From contig CBFCZU010000115.1 of NCBI GenBank assembly GCA_965602635.1, forward strand, positions 1 to 13,843: DNA of 13,843 nt, given 5' to 3'. The DNA is from CBFCZU01 sp965602635 (GTDB lineage: Bacteria; Planctomycetota; Phycisphaerae; SM23-33). How positions within the stretch are numbered: position 1 is the first letter of the stretch; every line of letters begins with the position of its first letter. The notes under the pieces are model-generated. The model did no database searches, had not been told where the DNA came from, and saw nothing but the letters and a program-made list of their open reading frames with translations. A program made the position numbers and the translations under genes. Shown piece after piece: positions 6,882 through 13,843 of this stretch.

Positions 6882-6923
6882 GGGCCTCCGGGCGCTTTGA
6901 ATCGCGTCCGGAGGCCTGATTTT
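6882..6923 (+). terminator. Intrinsic terminator after the isochorismatase-fold gene
   Basis: A 13-bp stem, ggcctccgggcgc (6883-6895) paired with gcgtccggaggcc (6904-6916) with one G-U pair, has an 8-base loop (tttgaatc) and is followed by TTTT at 6920-6923. It begins 40 bases past the stop codon and separates this gene from prmC. Confidence 0.75.
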
Positions 6924-7025
6924 AGCGAACCGCGGGCGGGCGCCGAGCGAGCCAGCCCGGCGGGCGCCGCCGCCTTCGATCATTTCCGATTGTCTTTTTC
7001 GCGCCCTTGGTTCACCATCGCGGGC

Positions 7026-7934
7026 ATGAACGCTCCCCAGGAGCAGTGGACCGTCCGGCGGCTGCTTGGCTGGACGGGGGAGTACTTCGCCCGGGCGTCC
7101 CTGGACGAGTCCCGGCTGGCGGCGGAGGTGCTGCTGGGGCACGTGCTTGGCTGCGAGCGGGTGCAGTTGTACGCCCGATTCGACCAGGCCGTGGGGGACG
7201 AGCAGCGCGCCGCCTACCGCCAGCTCGTCCGCCGCGCCGCCGACGGCGAGCCGGTGGCGTACCTGACCGGCGAGAAGGAGTTCTATTCGCTCCCGATCGC
7301 GGTGACGCCGGACGTGATGGTGCCGCGCCCGGAGACCGAGCTGCTGGTCGACGTGGCGCTGGCGGCGGCGCGCGAGGCGGGCGGCCCGTCGCGGCTGTGG
7401 GACGTCTGCACCGGCAGCGGGTGCGTTGCGGTCGCCGCCGCGAGGTACGCCGAGCAACTGGCGGTGCTGGCCACCGACGTTTCGCCCCCGGCCGTGGAGG
7501 TCGCGCGGACAAACGTCCGCCGGCACGCACTCGAGGGGCGGGTGCTGGTGGCCCGCGCCGACCTGCTGGCCCTGCCCGACGACGCACGCGAGATGGCGCC
7601 CTTCGACGTGATCGCCGCCAACCCGCCGTACGTGACCGACGCCCAGATGGCGGACCTGCCGCCGCAGGTCAGGCGCGAGCCGCAGCTCGCCGTCCGCGCC
7701 GGGCCGACGGGGCTGGAGTTCATCGCCCCGATCGTCCGCGACGCGCCGCGCCACCTTCGCGCCGGCGGGACGCTGGCGGTCGAGGTCGGCGCCGGCCAGG
7801 CCGGGGGCGTGTACGCAATCCTCGACCGGGCCGGCTGCTACGAGAACATCCGCTTCCTCGCCGACGCCGCCGGGATAGAGCGGACCGCCGTGGCGACGGT
7901 CATCGCCGACCGCCCAGCTCGGGCTTCGGATTGA
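7026..7934 (+). CDS. prmC: Release factor glutamine methyltransferase PrmC, 302 aa
   Basis: Transfers a methyl group from S-adenosylmethionine to the glutamine of the GGQ motif in peptide release factors RF1 and RF2, in the cytoplasm. An N-terminal helical domain (residues 1 to about 85, including EPVAYLTGEKEFY) is followed by PRPETELLVD (from P100). The SAM-binding motif is DVCTGSGC at 126-133, and the substrate-glutamine motif NPPY is at 199-202. Length matches the family. The frame is open upstream to 6897, but that stretch overlaps the terminator and lacks family sequence, so ATG 7026 (MNAPQEQWTVRRLL) is preferred even though its ribosome binding site is weak. prfA, a common neighbour, is not next to it here. 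murA follows after 134 bases on the same strand. Confidence 0.95.
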   Translation: MNAPQEQWTVRRLLGWTGEYFARASLDESRLAAEVLLGHVLGCERVQLYARFDQAVGDEQRAAYRQLVRRAADGEPVAYLTGEKEFYSLPIAVTPDVMVPRPETELLVDVALAAAREAGGPSRLWDVCTGSGCVAVAAARYAEQLAVLATDVSPPAVEVARTNVRRHALEGRVLVARADLLALPDDAREMAPFDVIAANPPYVTDAQMADLPPQVRREPQLAVRAGPTGLEFIAPIVRDAPRHLRAGGTLAVEVGAGQAGGVYAILDRAGCYENIRFLADAAGIERTAVATVIADRPARASD

Positions 7935-7998
7935 AGCGCCCCCCCGGCGTGCTTGGCCGCACTCCGCGCTCCCAAATCCGAAATCCCCAGTGGTATGT

Positions 7999-8014
7999 GG
8001 CAAGGGCCCTTGCC
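7999..8014. repeat. Perfect 16-base palindrome between prmC and murA
   Basis: GGCAAGGGCCCTTGCC reads the same on both strands and is followed by TTT. It lies 55 bases before the murA start. It could be a dimeric regulator's operator or a weak 6-bp hairpin with a GGCC loop. Function is unproven. Confidence 0.5.
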
Positions 8015-8068
8015 TTTCGCGCGGAATTGGCGATGCTGTTGGGAGCGCTGGGCGGAACAGGAGGCGCA

Positions 8069-9364
8069 ATGGCGATGGATCGATTCACAATTGAAGGCGG
8101 ACGCCGGCTGCGAGGCGAGGTGTCCATCAGCGGCGCCAAGAACGCGGCGCTGCCGATGATGGCGGGGGCCATCCTGGCCGAGGAGGGCCCCAGCCGGCTG
8201 GAGGGCGTCCCTGCCCTGGCCGACGTGACCCACGCGGGCGTGCTGCTGGGCGAGCTGGGGGTCTCCTGCCGCCGCGACGGGGACGACCTGGAGCTGGAGG
8301 TCGTCAGCGAGGACAACTCACACGCCCGCTACGACCTGGTGCGGAAGATGCGCGCCAGCGTCTGCGTGCTCGGGCCGCTGCTGGCCAAGCGCGGGCGGGC
8401 GCGCGTCGGCATGCCCGGCGGCTGCGTCATCGGCTCGCGCCCGATCGACATTCACCTCCGCGGGCTCAAGGCCCTGGGCGCGACGCTCGACCTGGAGAGC
8501 GGCGACATCGTCGCCACCGCCGACGGGCTGCGGGGCGCCGAGATCTTCCTGGGCGGGCCGTTCGGCTCGACCGTCACCGGCACGGCCAACATCATGATGG
8601 CCGCCGTGCTGGCCGAGGGAACCACCGTCATCGAGTGCGCAGCCTGCGAGCCGGAGATTCAGAACCTCGCCGAATTCCTCAACGCCATGGGCGCGAAGAT
8701 CAGCGGCGCCGGCTCGCCCAAGGTGGTGATCGAGGGCGTCGAGGCCGTGCACGGGGCGAGCTGCCGGGTCATCCCCGACCGCATCGAGGCCGGCACGTTC
8801 ATGATCGCCGCCGCCATCACCAACGGGGAGGTGACGCTCTCGGACGTGCGGGCCGACCACATGATGGCCGTGGTGGACAAGCTCCGCCAGATCGGCGTGG
8901 TGGTCGAAAGGGTAGCCTCGTCCGCCGCCGGCAAGGGGGCCGAAGGCGTGGTCGTCAGCTCCGCCCGCCGGCTGATGCCCGCCGACGTGAGCACCCAGCC
9001 GTATCCGGGCTTCCCGACCGACCTGCAGGCGCAGCTCATGGCGCTGCTGTGCCTGGCCGACGGCAACAGCGTCATCACTGAGAAGATTTTCCCCGACCGC
9101 TTCATGCACGTGGCGGAGCTGGGGAGGATGGGGGCCGACATCCGCAAGGAAGGCCCCACCGTCATCGTCACCGGCGTCAAGCGGCTGGTGGGGGCGCCGG
9201 TGATGGCCAGCGACCTCCGCGCCTCGGCGGCAATGGTACTCGCCGCCCTGGTGGCCGAGGGGACGACCATAGTCAACCGCGTGTACCACATAGACCGCGG
9301 CTACGAGCGGATCGAGTCGAAGCTCAACGCACTCGGCGCCGAGATCCTGCGGGAGAGCGTGTGA
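8069..9364 (+). CDS. murA: UDP-N-acetylglucosamine 1-carboxyvinyltransferase MurA, 431 aa
   Basis: Catalyses the first committed step of peptidoglycan synthesis: transfer of enolpyruvate from phosphoenolpyruvate to UDP-GlcNAc, in the cytoplasm. EPSP-synthase-like double-domain sequence is visible from end to end. SGAKNAALP holds the conserved Lys24 and Asn25. MPGGCVIGSRPIDIHL holds Cys119, the PEP-loop cysteine that fosfomycin alkylates, so the enzyme is predicted to be fosfomycin-sensitive. PYPGFPTDLQAQ and the C-terminal DLRASAAMVLAAL and HIDRGYERI are also typical. AGGAGG lies 4 bases before ATG 8069 and 10 bases before the in-frame ATG 8075, which would also match the usual MDRF N-terminus. 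Its last codons overlap the next gene by GTGA, implying coupled translation. Its presence argues that the host makes peptidoglycan. Confidence 0.97.
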   Translation: MAMDRFTIEGGRRLRGEVSISGAKNAALPMMAGAILAEEGPSRLEGVPALADVTHAGVLLGELGVSCRRDGDDLELEVVSEDNSHARYDLVRKMRASVCVLGPLLAKRGRARVGMPGGCVIGSRPIDIHLRGLKALGATLDLESGDIVATADGLRGAEIFLGGPFGSTVTGTANIMMAAVLAEGTTVIECAACEPEIQNLAEFLNAMGAKISGAGSPKVVIEGVEAVHGASCRVIPDRIEAGTFMIAAAITNGEVTLSDVRADHMMAVVDKLRQIGVVVERVASSAAGKGAEGVVVSSARRLMPADVSTQPYPGFPTDLQAQLMALLCLADGNSVITEKIFPDRFMHVAELGRMGADIRKEGPTVIVTGVKRLVGAPVMASDLRASAAMVLAALVAEGTTIVNRVYHIDRGYERIESKLNALGAEILRESV

Positions 9365-10086
9365 GCGGCCGAGGCCAGAAGACGATCATGGTTACGGGAC
9401 ATCGCGGGGCCGCCGGCGTTGTGGCGGAGAACACCCTCAAGAGCTTCCGCCGCGCCATCGAGCTGGGCGTCGATGCGGTCGAGTGCGACGTCCACCTCAC
9501 GCGCGACGGGCAGGTGGTCGTCATGCACGACGATACCGTTGACCGGACAACCGGCGGCACGGGGCGGATCGCCGAGATGGACCTGGCCGACATCCGCCGC
9601 CTGGACGCCGGCGACGGCGAGACCGTGCCGACGCTGGATGAGCTGCTGGAGACCGTCGCTGGCAGGTGCGAGCTGCTCTGCGAGCTCAAGGCCGACGGCG
9701 TGGAGGCGCCCGCCGCCGACGCCATCCTGGCGCGCGGCATGGGCGAGCAGGTCATGTTCATCTCCTTCAGCCTCAGTCAGCTGGCCGGCCTCAAGCGCCG
9801 CCGCGACGGGCTGCGCGTTGGCGCGGTGCTGGCCATGCCCGCCGCCGAGCTGCCCGCGGCGCTCGACCTGCCCGTCGAGCACGTCGGCATCTACTACAAG
9901 CAGCTCTCGCCGGCCGTCGTCGAGCAGGGGCGCGCCGCCGGCGTGGAGGTCGGCGTCTGGACGCCGAACACGCTGGGGGAGATGCAGGCGATGATCGCCC
10001 TGGGCGTGGACCGGATAACCACCGACCGCCCGGACATCCTGCTCGATCACCTGAAGGCCGGCCGGGCGGAGAGGGCGCGGCCATGA
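9361..10086 (+). CDS. Glycerophosphodiester phosphodiesterase family protein, 241 aa
   Basis: Hydrolyses glycerophosphodiesters to sn-glycerol 3-phosphate and an alcohol. Family motifs are all present: GHRG (H14) with ENT at 23-25, ECDVHLTRDG with E41 and D43, and MHDDTVDRTT with H56; the C-terminus has VGVWTPNT and ITTDRPDILL. H14 and H56 are the expected acid/base histidines and E41/D43 the metal ligands. There is no signal peptide, so it is the cytoplasmic UgpQ-like type. The GTG start at 9361 overlaps the murA stop (GTGA); an internal ATG at 9388 also precedes the conserved domain but would break the overlap. The stop overlaps the next start (ATGA at 10083-10086). A role in phospholipid turnover is inferred from the family. 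Confidence 0.93.
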   Translation: MSGRGQKTIMVTGHRGAAGVVAENTLKSFRRAIELGVDAVECDVHLTRDGQVVVMHDDTVDRTTGGTGRIAEMDLADIRRLDAGDGETVPTLDELLETVAGRCELLCELKADGVEAPAADAILARGMGEQVMFISFSLSQLAGLKRRRDGLRVGAVLAMPAAELPAALDLPVEHVGIYYKQLSPAVVEQGRAAGVEVGVWTPNTLGEMQAMIALGVDRITTDRPDILLDHLKAGRAERARP

Positions 10087-10979
10087 AAGACTTCCGCGTC
10101 GCGGCCGTGCAGATGAACTCGCTCCTGGGGCGCAACGCCGAGAACCTCCAGCTTCACGCTCCCTACTTCCGCCAGGCGGCCGAGGCCGGGGCACAACTGC
10201 TCGTCTTTCCCGAGCAGTCGGTCTCGGGCCACTGGGCCGAGCCGGGCTTCGTCCAGGCGGCCGAGGCGGTCCCCGACGGGCCCTCCACGCGGCGGCTGAT
10301 CGAGCTTTGCCGGGAGTACGACATCCACGCCGCCGCCGGGCTGGCAGAGGCGGCCGCCGGGGCGGTCTATAACAGCTACCTGCTGATCGCCCCGGGAGGG
10401 CTGCTGGGCGTCCAGCGGAAGGTCCACCCCTCGGGCGACGAGTACTTCTATTACCGCCGCGGCGGGTCGTTCGACGTTTTCGACCTGCCGCTGGCCCGCG
10501 TGGGGGCCAACATCTGCGCCGACTGCAACTATCCCGAGTCGGCCCGGGTGGCGGCCCTGAAGGGCGCCGAGGTGCTGCTGGCGCCGCACGCCGCCCGCTG
10601 CGGCGGTGCGCCCGCCGACGCCGAAGACGAGGCCTCGCGCGTACGCGCCAACCGCCGGACGGCCGAGAAGATCAACTCCGTCCGCGCCGCCGACAACGGA
10701 ATGTTCGTCATCTACTGCAACCAGGTGGGCGTGGCCGGGCAGGTCCAGGGCGGCAGCGACTTCACCGGCACCCGCGACGTCGTGCACGCCGGCGGGGTGA
10801 TGATCTTCAAGCCCAACGGCGAGCTGCTGGCGGCATCCAAGGCCGAGCGCTTCGCCGACGAGATGGTCGTCGCCGACCTGGCCGCCGCCGACCTCGCCGC
10901 CGTCCGCGGCAAGCGATGCTTCTCGCTGACCAACCGCCGCCCCGACGCCTACGGCGTCATCGCCGACCCGAACGTGTGA
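10083..10979 (+). CDS. Carbon-nitrogen hydrolase (nitrilase superfamily), 298 aa
   Basis: The Glu-Lys-Cys triad of the superfamily is intact: E44 in FPEQSVSG, K113 in QRKVHPSGDEYFYYRRG and C145 in ANICADCNYPE. Members hydrolyse non-peptide C-N bonds such as amides, carbamoyl groups or nitriles; the exact substrate cannot be read from sequence. The EYFYYRRG and CADCNYPE segments suggest the amidase or N-carbamoyl-hydrolase-like branches rather than true nitrilases, with low certainty. Length is usual for the family and there is no signal peptide. The ATG at 10083 overlaps the phosphodiesterase stop by four bases, so it is probably translated by coupling. The secreted glycoside hydrolase starts 31 bases downstream. 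Confidence 0.92.
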   Translation: MKDFRVAAVQMNSLLGRNAENLQLHAPYFRQAAEAGAQLLVFPEQSVSGHWAEPGFVQAAEAVPDGPSTRRLIELCREYDIHAAAGLAEAAAGAVYNSYLLIAPGGLLGVQRKVHPSGDEYFYYRRGGSFDVFDLPLARVGANICADCNYPESARVAALKGAEVLLAPHAARCGGAPADAEDEASRVRANRRTAEKINSVRAADNGMFVIYCNQVGVAGQVQGGSDFTGTRDVVHAGGVMIFKPNGELLAASKAERFADEMVVADLAAADLAAVRGKRCFSLTNRRPDAYGVIADPNV

Positions 10980-11010
10980 CGCACCCGCTGCCGGAAAGGA
11001 GCTGCCAGCC

Positions 11011-12555
11011 ATGAAAACCGCGGGGCAGTCCGGCCGCCCGTCGCTCGCGGCGGCGATAGCAGTCTGGGGAATCGTCATGAGCGCCAGCGCGACGCCTGCC
11101 ATGGCCGGAGAATTGGACAGAAAAGTCAGGCAATGGGTCCCCGTCGAGTGGACTTTGGAAAGCCCTGCCGTCGCGGGAAATCCATTCGATCTGGTGGCGA
11201 TGGTCGCCTTCGTTCACGCCGACAGCGGCGAGAATCGGACCACGGAGATGTTCCATGCCGGGGGCAGGAAGTGGAAGTTCCGCTTTACGGCCACCCGGCC
11301 CGGCAAGTGGACGTTCACCACGGCCAGCAAGGTCAAGGCCTTGGCCGGCAAGAGGGGCGCGATCACGGCCGAGGCCAACCCCATGGGCCGCGGCTTCGTC
11401 ACCGGCTTTGGAAGCAAGTGGGGCTGGAGCGGCACCGGCGAGGTCTTCGTCCCCCAACTTCTCATGTACCTGACCCCCGACAAATACCACAAGAAGCCCG
11501 AGCGGATCGACAGGGACATCAAGACGTTCCTCGTCGATCACGGCTTCAACGGTTTCCACACCTATGTTTTCTGCCGCTGGTTCGACATCGGTCAGGACCG
11601 CGCCGACCGCCTCAGGGCCAAGGGTCCGGACCCCGACCCGCGGACGTTCGAGGCCCTGGAGCTGCTGATCACCAAGACACACGCGGCCGGCGGGATGGTG
11701 CACATCTGGGCCTGGGGGGATGAGTCGCGGCGGCAGACCCCTATCGGCCTGGGCGGCAAGAACGGCCCGGCCGACAGGCGGCTCCAGCGCTACATCGCCG
11801 CCCGCCTAGGCCCCTTGCCCGGATGGACCATGGGCTACGGCTACGACCTGTGGGAGTGGGTCAAGGCCGACGACCTGCGGAAGTGGAACAGCTACATGCA
11901 CAAGCACCTCGGCTGGCCGCACCTGCTCGGCGGGCGGGCTCACAAGAACCGCCTGAGCCAGATCTACGACCGCCTTGATTACTCCGGTTACGAGCAGCAC
12001 CGCCCCGACTACAAGAAATACGTCGAGACCATCAGCAAGCGCCCCGCCAAGCCGTCGTTCTCCGAGGACCGCTTCCGCATCCGCCAGAGCCGCACCTACC
12101 GGGGCAAAGACTACGACATGGCGATGACCCGCCGCGGGCTGTGGCACTCGACCATGGCCGGCGGGGTGGCGAACATCTGGGGGCGCCTCGACCGCCAGCA
12201 CAGCAGCCTCGGCTCGAAGCCCTACGCCAGGCCGGAGTGGATAAAGACCTGGTCGGTCTTCTTCAAAGGCCGATTTCTGAAGGACATGGCCCGGGCCAAC
12301 AAGCTCACCGACGGCGTCTGCCTGGCCCGCCCCGGTGGGGAGGGATACGTCTTCTACACGGAGGACGCCGAGTCGATCCTGATGGATCTATCGGGAATGC
12401 CCGCGGCCGCCAAGGCTGTGGCCGTGGACGCCCTCAAACCCTACAAGGAGATCGACCTCGGCAAGCTCAAGCCCCAGAAGCAGACCTGGGAAGCCCCGCA
12501 CAAGTCCGACTGGGCCATCGCCGTGGGAAGTTTCGGCCGGGCCCGCGAGCGTTAA
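11011..12555 (+). CDS. Secreted DUF5060-domain glycoside-hydrolase-like protein, 514 aa
   Basis: An N-terminal signal peptide is visible (about residues 1-32, ending SASATPAMA-G). Residues about 36-112 match the DUF5060 beta-sandwich that precedes glycosidase barrels: RQWVPVEWTLESP, NPFDLVAMVAFVH and PGKWTFTTAS. Residues about 130-400 look like a TIM barrel with WAWGDESR (E238), YGYDLWEW (E282) and KPSFSEDRF (E352). By analogy with related barrels E282 and E352 are candidate acid/base and nucleophile, but this is inference. A C-terminal beta domain (about 425-510, DGVCLARPGGEGYVFY) resembles the putative collagen-binding domain found in these proteins. A polysaccharide substrate is likely; the specific sugar is unknown. 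Its AAAGGAG Shine-Dalgarno (9-base spacer) is better than those of the upstream genes. The stop codon overlaps that of the convergent beta-helix gene. Confidence 0.85.
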   Translation: MKTAGQSGRPSLAAAIAVWGIVMSASATPAMAGELDRKVRQWVPVEWTLESPAVAGNPFDLVAMVAFVHADSGENRTTEMFHAGGRKWKFRFTATRPGKWTFTTASKVKALAGKRGAITAEANPMGRGFVTGFGSKWGWSGTGEVFVPQLLMYLTPDKYHKKPERIDRDIKTFLVDHGFNGFHTYVFCRWFDIGQDRADRLRAKGPDPDPRTFEALELLITKTHAAGGMVHIWAWGDESRRQTPIGLGGKNGPADRRLQRYIAARLGPLPGWTMGYGYDLWEWVKADDLRKWNSYMHKHLGWPHLLGGRAHKNRLSQIYDRLDYSGYEQHRPDYKKYVETISKRPAKPSFSEDRFRIRQSRTYRGKDYDMAMTRRGLWHSTMAGGVANIWGRLDRQHSSLGSKPYARPEWIKTWSVFFKGRFLKDMARANKLTDGVCLARPGGEGYVFYTEDAESILMDLSGMPAAAKAVAVDALKPYKEIDLGKLKPQKQTWEAPHKSDWAIAVGSFGRARER

Positions 12556-13843
12556 CGGCCGGCAGGGCGCGTCGCCGCCGCCGCCTTTTCGATCTGCCGC
12601 GCCTGCTGCCAGGCCCACTTGAACTTGCCCGTGTGCTTGGCCCACGCCTTCTCAAGCCCCGGCGCGTGGGCGCCGTAGCCCTTGGCCGGACTGTCGGGCG
12701 CGGGCTTGTGGGCCTTGTCCAGCTTGGGGTCCTTCCCGCCGGCGGGGGACTTCTCCTCGGCCGGGAGCTTCGGGATGCTCTTGCCCGGGGCCAGCCGGTT
12801 GAACCAGTAGTTCTCCGCGAAGGTGAAGCTCTTGGGCTTCGTCCGCGGCCCGACGTTGGCCACGCTGATGAGCTTGCCATGCACGATCAGGTTTCGGGCG
12901 AAGCTGCCCTCGGCCGTCGGCTCGGCGCCGCCCTCGAAGAGGATCCGCAGCACGTACCGCGTCGGGTTGACGATCGTGTTGTACTCGAACGCGCAGCGGG
13001 CGACCGACGCGTAGGTCACGCCCGCTCCGCCCGAGACGATCACGTTGCCCATCGCCACCTGGTCGATGCCGGAGTAGCCGGTCTCCTTGAGCTTGCCGGT
13101 GTAGTCGTAGCGGTTGACGCGCCCCTCTCCGATGCCGCCGCCGAACTGCACCGCGCGCAGGCTCGCGTCGTCGAACCGGCAGCGGTACACGCCGATGTCA
13201 TGCGCCCCGCACTTGGGCTGGACGGCGTTGGCGGTCTGCCCGGTGAGCTTGGGGTAGGAGAACTTGGACTTGGCGATCAGCCCGCGCCCGCAGCCGACCA
13301 TGTCGATGCCCGAGCCCTCGGCGCCCCATTTCGTCACCGTGCAGTTGTACACCAGGAAGTCCGTGACGGCCGTGAGCTTGATGCCGTCGCAGTTGCCCTT
13401 GCCCTTGATGCTGCGGCTGACGCAGTCCTGGATGACGATGTGATCGCTGCGCCAGAACTGGAGGTTGTTCAGCTCGGCCTGCTCTGTCACCAGCCCGCGG
13501 AGGCGGACGTAGGCACAGTCGGCCATCTCGAAGCCCATCCGCCCGCCGCGGAAGATCGGCGGGTCGGCCGGGTTCTTGGCGGCCACTTCGATCATCGCGC
13601 CCGGCTTGCCGCGGACCTCGCCGACCCACAGCCCGCCCTTGTACACGCCGCCGGCAAGGACGATCCGCTGCCCCGGCCTGGCACGCATCAGCGCCGCTTT
13701 CAGCGCCTCGGTGCTGCCCACCTCGACCGGGTCGGGCGCCGCGCCCCAGGCCGCCGCCGCCACGGCCGCCAACGCCACCCCGGCCAGCTTGACGAGCTTC
13801 CAGTGTCCCAAGGCCTGTGCCCTCGAAGGCGGCTTCACCACGC
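12552..13843 (-). CDS. Secreted right-handed parallel beta-helix protein (polysaccharide lyase 6 / chondroitinase B-like), 5' end at window edge
   Basis: About 430 residues are visible. The N-terminal part has a signal peptide (KLVKLAGVALAAVAAAAWGAAP). Residues about 42-75 (STEALKAALMRARPGQRIVLAGGVYKGG) match the entry strand of PL6 and other pectin-lyase-like beta-helices. This is followed by regular rungs such as HIVIQDCVSRSIKGKGNCDGIKL, DFLVYNCTVTKWGAEGSGID and YRCRFDDASLRAVQFGG. The C-terminal 75 residues are Lys/Pro/Ala-rich and probably disordered. Catalytic residues cannot be assigned, so lyase activity is a guess. The only start in view is a GTG at 13841, with just two bases beyond it; the true start may lie outside the window. 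The pairing with the convergent secreted hydrolase suggests a common role in extracellular polysaccharide breakdown. Confidence 0.85.
   Translation of the reverse strand, partial: VVKPPSRAQALGHWKLVKLAGVALAAVAAAAWGAAPDPVEVGSTEALKAALMRARPGQRIVLAGGVYKGGLWVGEVRGKPGAMIEVAAKNPADPPIFRGGRMGFEMADCAYVRLRGLVTEQAELNNLQFWRSDHIVIQDCVSRSIKGKGNCDGIKLTAVTDFLVYNCTVTKWGAEGSGIDMVGCGRGLIAKSKFSYPKLTGQTANAVQPKCGAHDIGVYRCRFDDASLRAVQFGGGIGEGRVNRYDYTGKLKETGYSGIDQVAMGNVIVSGGAGVTYASVARCAFEYNTIVNPTRYVLRILFEGGAEPTAEGSFARNLIVHGKLISVANVGPRTKPKSFTFAENYWFNRLAPGKSIPKLPAEEKSPAGGKDPKLDKAHKPAPDSPAKGYGAHAPGLEKAWAKHTGKFKWAWQQARQIEKAAAATRPAGR

Noticed and set aside
7007..8068. Possible N-terminal extension of murA through prmC (frame open from 7007)
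   Set aside because: The extra 350 residues are Arg/Gly-rich out-of-frame translation of prmC. A Shine-Dalgarno and the normal MurA N-terminus mark the start at 8069 or 8075.
6147..8069. Minus-strand open frame of 640 codons across the isochorismatase-fold gene and prmC
   Set aside because: It spans two recognised genes, a terminator and intergenic DNA, and its product is low-complexity Arg/Gly/Pro sequence.
9666..10082. Possible N-terminal extension of the nitrilase-family protein
   Set aside because: It is out-of-frame translation of the phosphodiesterase gene. The nitrilase domain begins right at the ATGA overlap.
10047..11102. Minus-strand open frame of 351 codons opposite the nitrilase-family gene
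   Set aside because: It is antisense to a gene with an intact catalytic triad and has shadow-type composition.

Overview
The window is GC-rich DNA (very high G/C at third codon positions) filled with bacterial-type genes and short intergenic gaps. It has no tRNA, rRNA, insertion sequence or CRISPR array that I can see. The gene set points to a Planctomycetota genome, perhaps a Phycisphaerae-like lineage: an exported TPR protein carrying a zinc peptidase, a secreted DUF5060-type glycoside hydrolase, a secreted beta-helix protein, and a diverged amidohydrolase and isochorismatase-fold protein. That assignment is an inference from gene style; no marker gene here proves it.

Left part (1-5971) is all on the minus strand. 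Read in the direction of transcription it holds: an amidohydrolase-fold protein (5971-5132); a lipoprotein with a Pro/Gly/Ala linker (5058-4183); a 232-base gap packed with five hairpins; a zinc-ribbon protein (3950-3321); a 2[4Fe-4S] ferredoxin (3220-3050); and a very large exported TPR / HExxH-peptidase / TPR protein (from 2891) that runs off the left edge. Plausible promoters sit before the lipoprotein, the ferredoxin and the TPR gene, so this is probably several short transcription units.

The region 5972-6173 is divergent and separates this block from the plus-strand genes. A monocistronic isochorismatase-fold gene (6174-6842) is closed by a convincing intrinsic terminator (6882-6923).

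Then comes a plus-strand cluster: prmC (release-factor glutamine methyltransferase), murA (first committed step of peptidoglycan synthesis), a glycerophosphodiester phosphodiesterase, a nitrilase-superfamily amidohydrolase, and a secreted glycoside hydrolase. murA, the phosphodiesterase and the nitrilase-family gene overlap by four bases each (GTGA, ATGA), so they are probably translationally coupled. The glycoside hydrolase follows after 31 bases with its own Shine-Dalgarno. The last gene, a secreted right-handed beta-helix protein on the minus strand, converges on the glycoside hydrolase so tightly that their stop codons overlap; its 5' end is at the right edge.

I found no clear new multi-gene system. 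The points most worth a second look are the hairpin-dense gap at 4001-4180, two enzymes that keep their fold signatures but have lost standard catalytic residues (5132-5971 and 6174-6842), and the coupled murA/phosphodiesterase/amidohydrolase unit.
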